Of a stretch of 64,000 nucleotides of DNA, positions 14,164-33,276 are shown piece after piece (position 1 is the first letter of the stretch; every line of letters begins with the position of its first letter). The DNA comes from Lytechinus variegatus. Its lineage: Eukaryota; Echinodermata; Echinoidea; Temnopleuroida; Toxopneustidae. The position numbers and the translations under genes are program-made. Location: assembly GCF_018143015.1 (NCBI RefSeq), contig NC_054751.1, forward strand, positions 17,159,292 to 17,223,291. Reading direction: 5' to 3'. The notes under the pieces are model-generated. The model saw nothing but the letters and a program-made list of their open reading frames with translations. It did not search any database and had not been told where the DNA came from.

Positions 14164-14627
14164 GGTAGTGGAACCGGGGAGGGGGCAAGTCCTCCCTCCG
14201 CCCCCCCCCCCCGGTCAGCTGGGCGCAACTGTTATTCTAGTCATATTTGACTATTTTCTAGTCATATTTTACTAGAACAGAGTTATTTCTGACTAGAATA
14301 TATGTCAGAAATGTGACTATCAGTGATTGCCATATCAGTTGCTCCCAGCTGACTACTGCATGGTCTAGTCAATTTGATTTGTTTTAAGATGACTCTGTTC
14401 CTGGTTGAATCAAACGCCTAGAATGTTTAGTTTTCTGGTTAGAATATCACAAATTTTTAGATCGTGCTTCGCGCTCGCAGTAATTCTTCAGTTAGATTCA
14501 CATCCTGTTTTCATGTTTTAAAAAACTACTTGGAATGTTTACTTTTCATGTTTTATTACATGAAGTTTCCAAAGGTTTGAGCTCGTGATTCGCGCTCGCA
14601 ATATCTCCCAAGGATGATCCTTTGACA

Positions 14628-14957
14628 GTAATTAGGTCCATAATTGACCAAAAAGCGAGTTTTACAACTTCAAATTTGAATATTTTTTCCAAACCGCTCA
14701 CTCACCCCCCCCCCTAAAAAAACCTAAATATATATCTTATCACTCAGAAATTGCTTCAAGAAAAAAAAATTGCTCAACTTTATTATTACAAAACACACAA
14801 CTTCTTCACACAGATGATGATATCATGCCTTCATGGTGAAAATATCCGTTTGCACCAAAATGCACTTTTTGCAGTTTTGGCGTATAAGTGCCTTTTTTGC
14901 TTTGCTCCCCCCCAAAAAAAAAATATATATATTACGTTCCGCCGCCCCAGACTACTA
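14628..14957 (-). repeat. Dispersed repeat ending in CCGCCGCCCC (inverse of the 42.3-kb copy)
   Basis: This segment shares TTTTTGGTC/GACCAAAAAGCGAG, the AAACGGATAT/ATATCCGTTTGCACC stretch and the terminal GGGGCGGCGGAGCG-type end with 42298-42640, in the opposite orientation. It includes poly-C runs at 14705 and 14908. It is a non-coding mobile-element remnant of unknown class. Confidence 0.55.
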
Positions 14958-15162
14958 CTACTACTACTGCAGAAAAGTGATTAAGGTAGAATGAAAAGAA
15001 GAACTAGAAGGAGAAGAAGGAGGAGGAGGAGGAAGAGAAATAAGAAACAATTGGAAGAAATAAATTCCAACCTCAAGTTTGAGGTAAAACAAACAACGTT
15101 TACTATACAAAGTGTTCATTAAAAAAAATGATCTTATATTTTTTCTTTTATAGGATTAAACT

Positions 15163-22034
<6,872 letters not shown>

Positions 22035-22177
22035 ATAATCATTTGTAAAACACTTTATCAATGTTAGGAACGATTTTACATAAACAATTGATGAAAATGC
22101 CATTGAATATTTGTACTACAACTAACAACAACAGTGATATTCATTATTGATGATAGTGATAAAACATGTAATGCTGG

Positions 22178-22395
22178 TAATGATGATGACGACGATGACA
22201 ATGATGATGATGAATAGACGGATCCGGCTTAAAAGAACAAGTTCAATTGAAAATGTTTTTCCACCAACAAGTGGGAATGAATGAATAAAAATGACGATGA
22301 TGGTGATGACGATGACGATGATGATGATTATGATGACTATTAGGGTTTTTATAACTGTCATCATTGTTTCTATTGTTTTATCATCATCACCATTG
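22178..22395 (+). repeat. GAT/ATC-rich imperfect trinucleotide repeats
   Basis: GATGAT-type units on the plus strand, interrupted by a short unique stretch (22215-22290), occupy the probable 3' UTR and flank of the protease gene. The isoleucine-rich ORF on the minus strand comes from these repeats. Confidence 0.85.
22284..22289 (+). other. Candidate polyadenylation signal (AATAAA) of the S8 protease gene
   Basis: AATAAA lies about 250 bases after the stop codon at 22034, and another AATAAA lies at 22412-22417. Either could end the transcript. Confidence 0.5.
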
Positions 22396-22837
22396 GAATA
22401 ATATAGCATACAATAAAATACTGTTTTATGAAATACTGAATGATTATGTTTATTATGTACACGAATCGTTTAATAATACTGTACTTTTATCAGTTTATTT
22501 ACATTTGCTTTAAAGATGCATGGCACGACACATTGATGCTTTTCATTAAACTATCTCAACATTATTAGACTGAAAAAATACATAGTTTCAGAGGGTTTTT
22601 TAATGTGATGTTCGCATGATATAAACATGATAGATATATCTTGCATGATTTTGGTGAAAGAGTAAAGAAATTGAATTGTACAATCTTATGTAGACTGAAT
22701 AGAAATTAATTTAGATTTTGACTGATACACGTACATAATCCAACTAATAAATCGATGTTTACAGTTCATAAACAAGGTTTGATAACCCAAAGGTTTATCT
22801 CGCAAGCTACTCCAAACAATTAACTAACCCGGGGGGG

Positions 22838-22993
22838 GGGGGCGTTTCATTCAGGGACTTGTCGGATATCTTAATTGACAAAGTATTTTTTTATCTGACA
22901 GTTATATAGAAACTGTCCTTTTCAACCAATCAAAACTAAGGAAAGTTGTCAGATCGGTAAACTTGTCAGACGGAAAATATTGGTGAAACGCTC
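22838..22993. mobile_element. MITE with GCGTTTCAT / ATGAAACGC-type ends
   Basis: After a poly-G run, the left end reads GGCGTTTCATTCAGGGACTTGTC. The right end is GACGGAAAATATTGGTGAAACGC. Internally it has CAACCAATCAAAACTAAGGAAAG, shared in order with the copy at 42931-43087. It is about 155 bp and non-coding. Confidence 0.65.
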
Positions 22994-23559
22994 TCGAGAT
23001 TTGATTCAAAATGAAAAATATTCTTTGCATTTTTTTCTAATGAATGACATGTCAAACGGCTAATAGACTAATAGACAGGGCTAAAGCAAACGAAGACAGC
23101 AACATACCTGGAAATCAAATAATGTAAAATATCATGCAATTTAAAACTATGATTAGGGGCGGGGTCACGGGGAGTTACTTTAAATCTCATAGATCGGTCG
23201 GGACTCAGAGTTCATGTAGTAAACGCGATTTATAAAACGGATACTTTTTTTTTTACTTTGCTTTTACTTCGAACACTAGCGATGTTTCTATCAATGAATT
23301 TTGCAGATTATGTGCATATATCTGGATTATACATTGCTTATTCTTCCGATGAAAGCAACCGCCCCAAAAAAGTGGTGGGGCTATTAATGAATGGTTTCCG
23401 TGACAATTATTCATGATGAACAACAAGTGGAGCGCCTCTGGCAGTCTTACCTGCATTACGCAATTCAATATAGCTGCAGCAGTGCTGACTTTAAAAACTA
23501 CTATAAAATAATTATTCACAAAAACATCATTCATTATAATACTACGTTCGTTGATCCTA

Positions 23560-24100
23560 AATGACATTCGACCTTGTACATGTGACCTAAGACTTGTCAG
23601 TGATACTTGATTACTCCTATGTCTTTATTTAATAAACTATATAAACTTTCAAAGTTAGGACAGCAATTTAACAATTACCCCCAAAATGGCCACAGTTCAT
23701 AGACCTTAAATAACCTTTGAGCTTAGTCATATGACCTGAAGCTCAGGTAGAATATTTAGTGATATCTGATTACCCTTATGGCCAAGTTTCATGAACTAGG
23801 TCCATATACTTTCTAAGTTATGATTACAATTCAAAAAATTAACCTTAGTTTAAGATTTCGATTTTGATTCCCCAACATGGTCTAAGTTTATTGACCTTAA
23901 ATGACTTTTGACCTTGGTCATGTGCCCTTAAACTTTGGCAAGGTGTTCAGTAATCCTTGGTTTACCCTATGTAAGTTTCATGAACTCGGTCCATACTGTC
24001 ATTTCAAAAACTTAACCTTAGGTTCAGATTTGATGTTGACGCCGCCGCCGCCGTCGGAAAAGCGGCGCCCATAGTCTCACTCTGGATGCAGGTGAGAAAA
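23560..24100. repeat. Dispersed repeat built from 'TGACCTTGGTCATGTGACCT' units
   Basis: About three imperfect units of roughly 180 bp carry TTGACC..TCATGTGACCT, GTGATACTTGATTACCC, GGCCAAGTTTCATGAACT and AACTTTCTAAGTTATGA. The block ends in a GC-rich GCCGCCGCCGTC / GCGGCGCC hairpin and GTCTCACTCT..CAGGTGAGA. Related units occur at 26165-26560. It lies just downstream of the methyltransferase gene and seems non-coding. Confidence 0.7.
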
Positions 24101-24200
24101 AAATCGAAGGTATTCAAGATATTTGAGTTTTTGAATGTCACTTTCAAAGCCTAGTAAAATAAAAAAATCTTCTGTCGAATCCGACATTTCCTCTAATTCA

Positions 24201-27200
24201 TCAGGATTTTATCATAACCATGGAGTCCCAGTCTCGCTGGTATCCCCCTGAGCTTTTCTCATCCTCTTTGTCGCTTTGATTCAATCTCCTCAAGAAAGCA
24301 ATGACATCCTTCTTCAGTTCTTCGGGTGCCGATTGGCGGAAATTCCTCACGTGGGTTATGAAATCGAGCATCCGGCCTCCCTGGACAGAGGAGGCGTCAA
24401 AACACTGCGAGATATCGGAGGGCCATGATTGGTGGTGGAAAGTATAGGGCGTGTCGGATTGGGCGTAAATCTGTCGTAGATGGGCGGAGCAGAGGTTGGT
24501 TGCGGGGCTTCCTTCACATAACTTCGGATGTCGATCCCACACGCGATAGATGCCAGCTTCTTCTGCAAGTGTACGATAGTACAAACATGCCGAAATACGA
24601 TAATGGCATATCTGATTCGATAGTGATGATGGTGATGATGATGCCAGTGAGGATGATGATGACGATGTGCCAATAATGATGATAAAGGTGATGATGATAA
24701 TGATGACGGTGACAACAATGATGAAGGTGATGATGATGATGATAATGATGACGGTGACGATGAAAGTGATGATGATGATGATGATGATGATGACGGTAGT
24801 GATGATGATAATGATGGAGGTGATGTTGGTGACAGATGGTTGCGCTTGCAGCGGAACGATAGTGATATATACTACAAAAACATCTTAAACAGAAACAAGA
24901 GAACAGAAACCACTACAAATCTATGCCAACCGTCAATTCCATGCAACTGACCATTAATGGTACAACAATTACTATCAACCTGCTGCGTATTTAACCAAAA
25001 TTAAAGGGTTCAAATATTGCATGCGTATTGGGTAAAATTTGACCTTTTTAAAATGAAATAAATATTCATAAAGTGAATTTGTCAATCGTTTTCCTTTCAT
25101 TTTATATCTTAATCTCATCTTTTTTTTTCTTTCACTGCCCCGAGCTCCTCATCTACGCGTCAGTGACTTCGCCTATACTTCTACTCCACATCTGAAAATA
25201 TGAATAAAATTCTACTCTATCTACGACTGACAATGACCGGTGTTAAGGATTAAACGATATTAAAATCCTAACAGAAGTAATGAGTTAAACCACACTTTTA
25301 ATAGCCATTGAAATATTGAATAAGATTAACCTGGTTTTACTACACTCATTTCTTAGTGATAAAGTGCATTATTCAATATAGTTACGGGACAATCAATAAA
25401 TTCAATATTTTGAATGTAATTGATTATAATTTCTGACCTGAGAGAAGTATAACAAGAAGAGCTCCTTGCTTGACCAGTCTGTCCCTCAGATAGGTATGTG
25501 CTTGCTGTAGGTCATTGACATAGTACAGTGAATGAATGGCGTGGATGAGATGAAACCGCTCTTTATCCGCACCCGTCGATTTCGCTTTCTCTTCCTCCAA
25601 CTTCTGAAACTCGTCGAAGGTTTTGTTGTGCCATTCGAACTCGACACCGTCGAACTTCGGTCGGCTGTCATTGATGAGGGATTTGAATTCCTCCAGTGGT
25701 TCGTTGGCGGGTTCGACGACCGTGTAATGGATGCGGGGGTACCTTGCCACTAGCTGTTCTAGCATGCAGCTATCGACTTTTCCTGAAGAGATCAACGTAT
25801 TATTGGCAATTTCAGTACAAAGCCAAAAAAACCTTTACATGGGGGGGGGGGGCAAGACGCATAAATAATTAAAACAAAACTCAAAACCGAGGGAGCAAAG
25901 CGATAGTGCTTGTCTTGTGGGCAATTTAGCATTTTAAAAAGTGAAATTGAATGAATTCGTGCACAATTTTGTGGATTTATTTTTCAATAAAAAATGTAAG
26001 TTTTAAATAAAGTGCAGCCTTTTTTGTACTTCTGAAGTTTGTTTTTTAGGTTGAGTTTTTGTTACCTTTCGCGCAATTTCTAAGAACTGAGAGGGCGGTT
26101 AGACTTAAAATAGCAAACAATTAATAGCAATATAAATAGATTATCCATCTTAAGGATACAATTATTAATTACATTGCGAAAGTTCATTAACCTTGGTTAT
26201 GTGACCTAAAACTTGCACAGGATGTTCAGTGATACTTGATTATGTCCAAGTTTTATGAACTAGACCAACAAACTTTCAAAGTTATGGTGGTAATTCAACA
26301 AATATCCCCAACTTGGTCAAAGTTCATTGACCCTAAATGACCTTTGATCTTGGTCATGTGACTTGAAACTGAGAAAGGATATTTAGTAATAAACCCTTAT
26401 GGCCAAGTTTCATGAACCAGATCCATACACTTTCTAAGTTATGAAGACATTTGAAAACCTTAACATCAGGTTAAAGTTTCGATATTGACTCCCCCAACAT
26501 TGTCTAAGTTCATTGACCCTAAATGACCTTTGACTTTGGTCATGTGACCTAAACATGCTAAACAAGGAAAGCAATTCTTTTCCAGATTATGAAAATGCAT
26601 CTCTTAACAAGTATTTAGCTTGTGAAACCCTACAAGTATTGAATATATATCCCTTTTTTCAGCATTTTAAACATCGTTTTGACACACTTATAACGTTACA
26701 TAGGCCTATATACGTAACGTACCTGCCCACTCTGTCCCCTTTTACGGGTGGTCGCTACTGGTATCCACTAATCAATGGAAGTGGGCCCCCCGGGCGGCCT
26801 CTCGAGCTCTAGGAGGAGTCAAATATGGCTTTGGAAAGTCGTCCTCAATCGGATAAATCGCTGTTACCATAGTAGCAACCAGAATTTTGCACACGAAACG
26901 CATATTGAATGTTTCCGTCGCAGATGCGAAACGAAAAAAAAATCTCATGTCACACAATTTGCATTGCAGGACTGAGTTTTACGACCATGATGACGGGCCC
27001 AAAAAGTCCCTTCCAAAGTCAACTACCGTTGTAAATAAGCGTCCGCGTCCTCAAACGAAAGGTCGGGATTATCTACATGATGTGGGTCACAACTACAAGA
27101 AAGTACTACGTTTTATATCGTTTAACCCCGTTACTAACTACTATACTGATATAAGACAAATGGGGGGCATTACAGTTACATGAACTCGTTCTACCTTATC

Positions 27201-30200
27201 ATTATGTTTGTTCACTGGTTCATTCAGAACATTGATTGAACTAGACCAAAACTTCGGTCTCTGCTCTGTTGGTTGTTCAGCTGAACTCCGTTGGCTTGAC
27301 TCACCAAATACAGAGACCGAAGTTCTAGCGCGATCTGTACAGGGGACTCAATGGCCATATGTTTATGTACTTAAAGGTTAAGTCCACCTCAGAAAGATGT
27401 TGATTTGAATCAATAGAGAAAAATCAGACAAGAACAATGCTGAAAATTTCATCAAAATTGGATGTAAAATAAGAAAGTTATGACATTTCAAAGTTTCGCT
27501 TATTTTTAACAAAATACTGATATGAACGAGCCAGCTACATCCAAATGAGAGAGTTGATGATGTCACTCACTCACTAATTTTTTTGTTTTTTATTGTTTGA
27601 GTTATACAATATTTAAATTTTTACGAATTTGACGATTAGGACCTCCTTGCCTGAAGCACAAAATGTTAAAATTATGGGATTCCACGTGTTCAGGGAGGAA
27701 TGAAACTTCATTTCACATGACAATGACGAGAAAATAAAAATATTTCATATTTGATATAATAAAATACATAAGAAATAGTGAGTGAGTGATGTCATCAGTT
27801 CCTCATTTGCATACCGACCGAGATGTGCATATAACTGTTTTGTAAAATGAAGCGAAACTTTAAAATGCCATAACTTTTTTAATTTACCTCCGATTTTGAT
27901 GAAATTTTCAGTATTATGCTTGTTGGATTTTTCTCTTTTTATTCAAATCAAGTTATTGTTGGGGTGGACTTGTCCTTTAAGATCGGATAAAATGGGGAAG
28001 TGAATTTGCGCGACAGCCGAGGTAAGTCACTGTTTTTTTGTTCCTTTTAACTTCATTTTTCTCCGTTTTTTTGGCAATTAATGCCAAGAGGGAATATAAA
28101 TTTGCATTTTGGTCGCGTTAATTTTCAAAATTTTTATTAATTAAAGACAGAAATTGAAGAGCCCCGACGGGAGGATTTTGCATTGCAAGTCCCCTAATGG
28201 TGGCTGCATGATAGCGAGCCGTATCTCTGTCAATTACTATTAGTCCAGTCAATCTAGCCAGAATAGGGGGGTGACCCGCCACTAATTGCAACACTTGATT
28301 TTCCACTGCAATGCTTTCCAGGAAGGTCCCCTTAACAACATACTAAAAGTCCCCAAAAATCCAAGCAGTGGAAATTTATGAAATTTGCATATTATGCAAA
28401 TAAGCCATAAAAATTTGAAAAATAAGGAAAATAGTCCAAAAATTACAAATTAAGTGTCCAAAACAATTTAATTTGAGCGAAAAGTAATGATAAATAACTG
28501 TATTCAATGTTTTTATTCAAAAGCGCCAGCGAATCTACCTAATTTGCATATTATGCAAATAAGCATCCTTATATGGAAAAAATGTTAAGATATTGTGATT
28601 GTTCTCATATAGACTGCTTGAAAACATTTCATTTATGTAGACATTTTTGCTACTATCACTAAGCATGAGAATTCATCACAATGCCTGAAAATTAATTTGC
28701 ATATTATGCAAATTAGCCATTAAAAATAGAAAATAAGGAAAATAACACAAATATAAATTAAATAAATTAAATGTCAAAAGCAAGCAATTTTAACAAAATT
28801 TCACGATGAATAAATAAGTACAATGTTTTTATTTCAAAAAGCTAGCCAATCTGCCTCATTTGCATATTATGCAAATAAGTATCCATATATGGAAAATGTC
28901 AAGAAATTTTGATTTTCTCACATTGACTGTTGTTCAAATCAATATGCTGCTATCACTAACCATGCATATTTATCATAATATAATTTGTATTTAAGGTAAA
29001 ATACTGGAAATGTGTTCTTCACGTCCTAAAGCCATGTTGTTAGTCTGACAAGATGATGGGATTGGCAAGAATAAAGCACAGTATTTGAAATTGGTGAGTA
29101 GTTTGTTAGAGCTGACGTCCGTTTCTTATATGGATGGGAACGACAGAAGGAAGGCCAAGAAAAGCAAACTTATGGCAGGTGAGATCTGATGAGTAGTCTC
29201 ATTAAGAAGTGTAGCAGAGATTCCATCTGGCCTAGTAGCTTCATGCAGGTTGTTTTCTATAACAATTTCTTCAGTAGTTTGGGCTACACCCGCTTGACTA
29301 AAAAATATGTTTCCTGGCCATGTCTGGGTCAGAACAGGGTTCCAGGACTTGCAGAGCAGCGTCATCATCATCATGATCAGTGGTAAATACTAATACTAAA
29401 AACCAGTTGTCTTCCAATGTAGTCATAGCATGATATTAAGGGCTTTCAACATGTTACAGCCTAGATCATTGCCAATCCGGTCAACAAATGGTGACCATTC
29501 TATGGTCCTAGTGTAGCAATTCTGAGCTTCACTTTACTGATGCTTTAGTAGCTCAACATGCGCAAGCCTTCCTATAAAACTCTTCTTCTGACACAACTTA
29601 TGTCCAGCGTCTAATTGAGGCATCTTGCGTCGGAAGAAGACATGGGTAATGGTTTGGTTCTTGTCAAAGTCCTCTTGATTAACATTCAATCTCCTATGCT
29701 CGACTGGTCGGATTTCAGTACAGAGAGTTGTATGACTGTCCAAAGTACATGTGCATGACACTATGAATGTCAGCATTCCTCCAGACTAACATCCTCAGTC
29801 GTACCATAATTTCTGACAGGTTTATTCCTCTGTATACTCACAGTATACCAATGAGTAACACAAAGTGGCAAACAAATCCTGGAATGGGTACACACTGTTT
29901 AATCATTGTTGGATGGTATTTGATGGGGATGTTAAGGGTGTTCCGTTATGTTGTGTCCTCAATAATCTGGTTTAGTCCTTCATCCGTTAACGTCTGCTTG
30001 GTTGTTCATTGTCTCACTGAAGAATTTCCATTTGCCATAAATATCAGGAAATTGATATTATTTGCATACGATTTGCTTAGAAACTATAGCTACAATATTT
30101 GGAGATAGTTGCCATTCTTAGGACATTCATCAAAGAGGAAAGAACAGAATATGGATGCTTCATCCTGAAGCAGCAACTGGATTCAACAAGAACGTCTAAT

Positions 30201-33200
30201 CATGATTCCTGTATCTGGGAATGATGTCTATATACACTTTAAGCCTTTACCATGACTTTATGAATGGCTTTCATGTTGCTCGTATGGGCAAATGCTCATT
30301 GGTACTCTTATAAACCATGCCCAGAGATCTCGTGATTCAAGCAAGTACTCATATTCACCACCAAGACAAGTGGTGTGCTACAAGGACCAAATATTCGAAG
30401 CTAACGAGATTTTATTTGTACTGGGTGTGACATCTTGTGCTGATCACTTGACAATCAAGGAGCATGCTAGCGTGGACTATACTAGCAAGAAAAGCAAAGA
30501 CTCTACCAAGTCAAGGAGAGAGCAAGACTTGGATAGAAATATGAAGCATTCAAACAGTGAGACCCATGTAGAACTGACTCATTGCACAATATGAGTGGGG
30601 TATCTGCTCCGGTAGTAACTGCTCATGAAAAAAAGTCGATATCAACCAAGCAAGGTCATCAAGGTTACACATAATCTACGTGGAATTTTAGAGGAAAATA
30701 TCACAAGTTTACTTGATTATTTATAACATGACGGATGCTTATTTGCATAACATGTACATTCCACTTCAGATATAGATCCACAGAGGGGAGACCTTTGAAG
30801 GACCTTTCAAAGACCAAAAATTGGCAAGGTCTTAATTTATACAGCAATCTCCAAGATCACTGAAATTTGTCATTTCTGTTGTGGAATGGCTCAGAAAGAC
30901 CCCTCAAAGAACTCTGAAAGACACCTGTCCTATAGAGATCTTTCAATGGTCTTTCAGAGATGTTTATGCATCAAGTGATCTTTCAAAATTCTTTCCATAG
31001 ACTTTGCCTGGTCTTTCATTTATCTTTCGATGATATTTCAATGATCTCTCATGAGTCTTACAGTAATCTCCGTAAAAATCTTGAGAGACTGCCGAAAGAT
31101 CATAGAAAGACTAATAAGAACTTTGAAAGTTCATTGAAAGACCACTGAAAAATCATCAAAAAATAATTTTACTGTAAGACCACTGAAAGACTGTTTTGAA
31201 CCGTTTCAAAAAGTTTTGGGACTCACGAGGAACATAAAGACAATTGAAAGATCTATCAGGAATCGTGAAAGACATCAGAGATCTTTGAAAGTTCGTTGAA
31301 AGACCCTTGAAAGATCAAGCAAGTTTTATCGTCTTACAGCAGTCTTTCAGAGGTCTTGTTCTCTGTTGAATTGGGGATTTGGGGTTTAACTGTTTGTGTG
31401 AGAAAATTAAAAATTTCTGGGTTTTTTTCATACAAGGATGCTCATAATTATATATGCAAATGATGTAGATTTATTTACGTTTTTTATTTGAAGAATTATC
31501 AAATTTGTAAAGATTACCATGAGCTTCCGTTCAATTTATATTGTTTTCCGCACTTGATTTCCAATTTTTTGATTATTTTCCTCATTTGCAAATTATTATG
31601 GCTAATTTGCATAAAATGCAAATTTTGTGATTTTCCTATGATTTCTATTTAATGACTTTTCATATGGTATTACTTTCCTGTAAGGCATTTCCATATTCCA
31701 ATTTCAGTAGATAATCTACTTGCAATTTATGAGGAATGTATCACCAGTGTGTTTTCTTGAATATTTATCACATGTTAGATACTTATTTGCATAATATGCA
31801 AATGACACTACAGACACTAAGCTTAATATTAATGTATTCAACGTCCTTAGTGATAGAAGCATAGTAATTTCAACATTATTGAAATTTTCAAGCAGTCAAT
31901 GAGAGAAAAATCACAATATCTTGACATTTTTTCCATATATGGATGCTTATTTGCATATTATGCAAATGAGGTAGATTTGTCTGCATTTTTGATTAAAAAC
32001 ATTGATTAAAATTATTTATCATGAATTTCCTCTCAAATAAAATTGTTTTGGACACTTAATTTCTAATTTTTGGACTATTTTCCTTATTTTTCTAACTTTT
32101 TATGGCTAATTTGCATAATATGCAAATTTCATATATTTCCACACCTTGGATTTTTTGGGACTTTCAGTATGTTGTTCAGGGGACCTTCCTGGAAAGCATT
32201 GCAGTGGAATATCAAGTGTTGCAATTAGTGGTTGGTCAAACCCTATATTGACTGGACTATATGTGTACGAGGAGAATTTTATTTTAAAAAATGTTTAAAA
32301 AAAACTCCTCGAAACAGACGGCTGCCAGCTGTCTATGATTGAATGCACTTATAAATACACAGATAATAACACCATGAGTGGGTCCAAGATACATATATTT
32401 TTTCACGAGTCGAGCTGTCGAAGCGAGTTCGATGAGACTGGTAGTTTTAAATAACAACCCTATTCTGGTTAAACATTATTTACGGAGGTCAGGCCTATTA
32501 TACATTCCGAGTTTTGTGACAATGCACTCCAATTAAGCATATCGTCTTCTTTTAAAACTTTTTTCCATATTGCTAGCGAGCTTTTGTTGGTCAGAAAATA
32601 CTAATTTTCTCTACATACACTTGAACAATATTGATTTACTATGACTTACAGGAAAATATTGCTCTTTAGTCAATTTATAATCTATAATCGTGTAACCTAT
32701 TTCTGGGTACCCGGGGGGGGGGGTACCCAGCTCTACCCTGCCGCATGCCGACGAGAAATCAAAGTTCATCCATAGAGCTATTTTGGTTCATCCACTCCAT
32801 TATTCAGTAGGCCTATTCAGTCTATAAAAAATGTCGAGTGGATCGAGTACAGTACAGTACGCTGTACTGTAGTGAATATTCATTCTGTATAACAAGTCAA
32901 ATAGAGCAAATTAAGGGAATTAAAAGAACAAATATATCACTTAAAACTCAAGTATGATTGAATCACAATGGGCTCAGCATTATATACATTATTTCATGTG
33001 AGCCTGTAATGTAGAAATTATAAGAGTTTAATTCAACGAACCGTCACCGCTCCCCACAGCAAGCACCCGTAGAGTTCCATCACTCGGAAACTTGGATATG
33101 AAATGGGTGACAACCTGCTCCTCAAAAACAATCCTGGCCCAGTCCTTGTAAATGTCCACTTTGAGCCCAGAGAACTCGGCATAGGCCTGGTATGCCTTTA

Positions 33201-33276
33201 GGTAGTCATCAAGGTCATCAACCAGCTTTGGAAGATTTTCGAAGCACGAATCCGGGACACAATTCTCCGCCATCAT
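24201..33276 (-). CDS. Histamine N-methyltransferase-like SAM-dependent methyltransferase
   Basis: Three exons, 33276-33042, 25782-25438 and 24562-24201, join in phase to give 313 residues. The family is about 290-300. The donor of exon 1 (G|GTTCGT) is weak, but the join restores a typical methyltransferase motif I: VLAVGSGDG plus KVDS. VVEPA at residues 100-104 supplies the acidic residue that usually binds the SAM ribose. HLIHAIHSLYYVND and ALLVILLSG fit later Rossmann strands. The C-terminus has DISQCF and the LDFITHVRNF region, which resemble HNMT. Known HNMT methylates the imidazole nitrogen of histamine in the cytosol; the substrate here is inferred. There is no signal peptide. Intron 1 (25783-33041) is full of repeats, including fold-back element FB1. 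The start is MetMet at 33276/33273. Confidence 0.85.
24620..24825 (+). repeat. GATGAT-type trinucleotide repeat
   Basis: Imperfect GAT repeats with GGTGAC interruptions lie in intron 2 of the methyltransferase gene. The methionine-rich plus-strand ORF over this region is a repeat artefact. Confidence 0.92.
26165..26560. repeat. Dispersed repeat, second block of 'TGACCTTGGTCATGTGACCT' units
   Basis: About two units related to those at 23560-24100 sit in intron 1 of the methyltransferase gene. They share GACCTTTGA.CTTGGTCATGTGACCT, GGCCAAGTTTCATGAACC and CACTTTCTAAGTTATGAAG. They flank exons 2-3 on the other side from the first block. Confidence 0.65.
27371..27980. mobile_element. TTAA-flanked MITE, about 610 bp, family copy 1
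   Basis: It starts TTAAAGGTTAAGTCCACCTC and ends GGGTGGACTTGTCCTTTAA. Inverted arms share TTGATTTGAATCAATAGAG-like and AAATTTCATCAAAAT stretches. The centre carries GATGATGTCACTCACTCAC and, in inverse, GTGAGTGATGTCATCA. A close copy lies at 41225-41826 and a partial one at 61870-62075. It is non-coding and TTAA target use is typical. Confidence 0.8.
29126..29374 (-). pseudogene. Reverse-transcriptase relic of a non-LTR retrotransposon
   Basis: The minus-strand reading contains EEIVIENNLHEATRPDGIS followed by ATLLNETTHQISPAISLLF. This fits the RT segment that in CR1/jockey-type LINEs reads roughly K(A/S)xGPDGIP..LLKE....I.P.L..LF. The frame ends soon after and no other RT motifs could be placed with confidence. 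It is a truncated, dead fragment inside FB1. Confidence 0.55.
30780..31340. repeat. TCTTTCA / TGAAAGA mirror-like inverted repeat region
   Basis: The first half is dense in TCTTTCA-type words (for example GATCTTTCAATGGTCTTTCA). The second half is dense in the inverse (TTGAAAGACC, GAAAGATC). The two halves can pair into a long imperfect stem. It sits between the LINE relic and the right arm of FB1. Confidence 0.6.

Larger units (their letters stand above)
28241..32260. mobile_element. Fold-back element FB1 with 0.75-kb inverted arms made of ~158-bp tandem units
   Basis: The left end (TAGTCCAGTCAAT, 28241) and right end (ATTGACTGGACTA, to 32260) are exact inverses. Both sides are flanked by TAT. 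The outer 150 bp of each arm match closely when inverted (CACTAATTGCAACACTTGAT, CCACTGCAATGCTTTCCAGG). Each arm contains four units of about 152-164 bp, each with a palindrome like ATTTGCATATTATGCAAAT, at 28383, 28542, 28694 and 28858, and inverted at 31605, 31785, 31949 and 32109. The interior (29000-31480) holds a LINE relic and another inverted region. It lies in intron 1 of the methyltransferase-like gene. Confidence 0.82.

Noticed and set aside
14009..14275. Thr/Leu/Pro-rich 88-codon ORF
   Set aside because: It is the translation of the ACT/ACC microsatellite and poly-C run.
24356..24718. 120-codon minus-strand ORF overlapping the last methyltransferase exon
   Set aside because: It is an alternative frame of the exon extended into a GAT repeat. 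The other frame keeps phase from exon 2 and has the family-like C-terminus.
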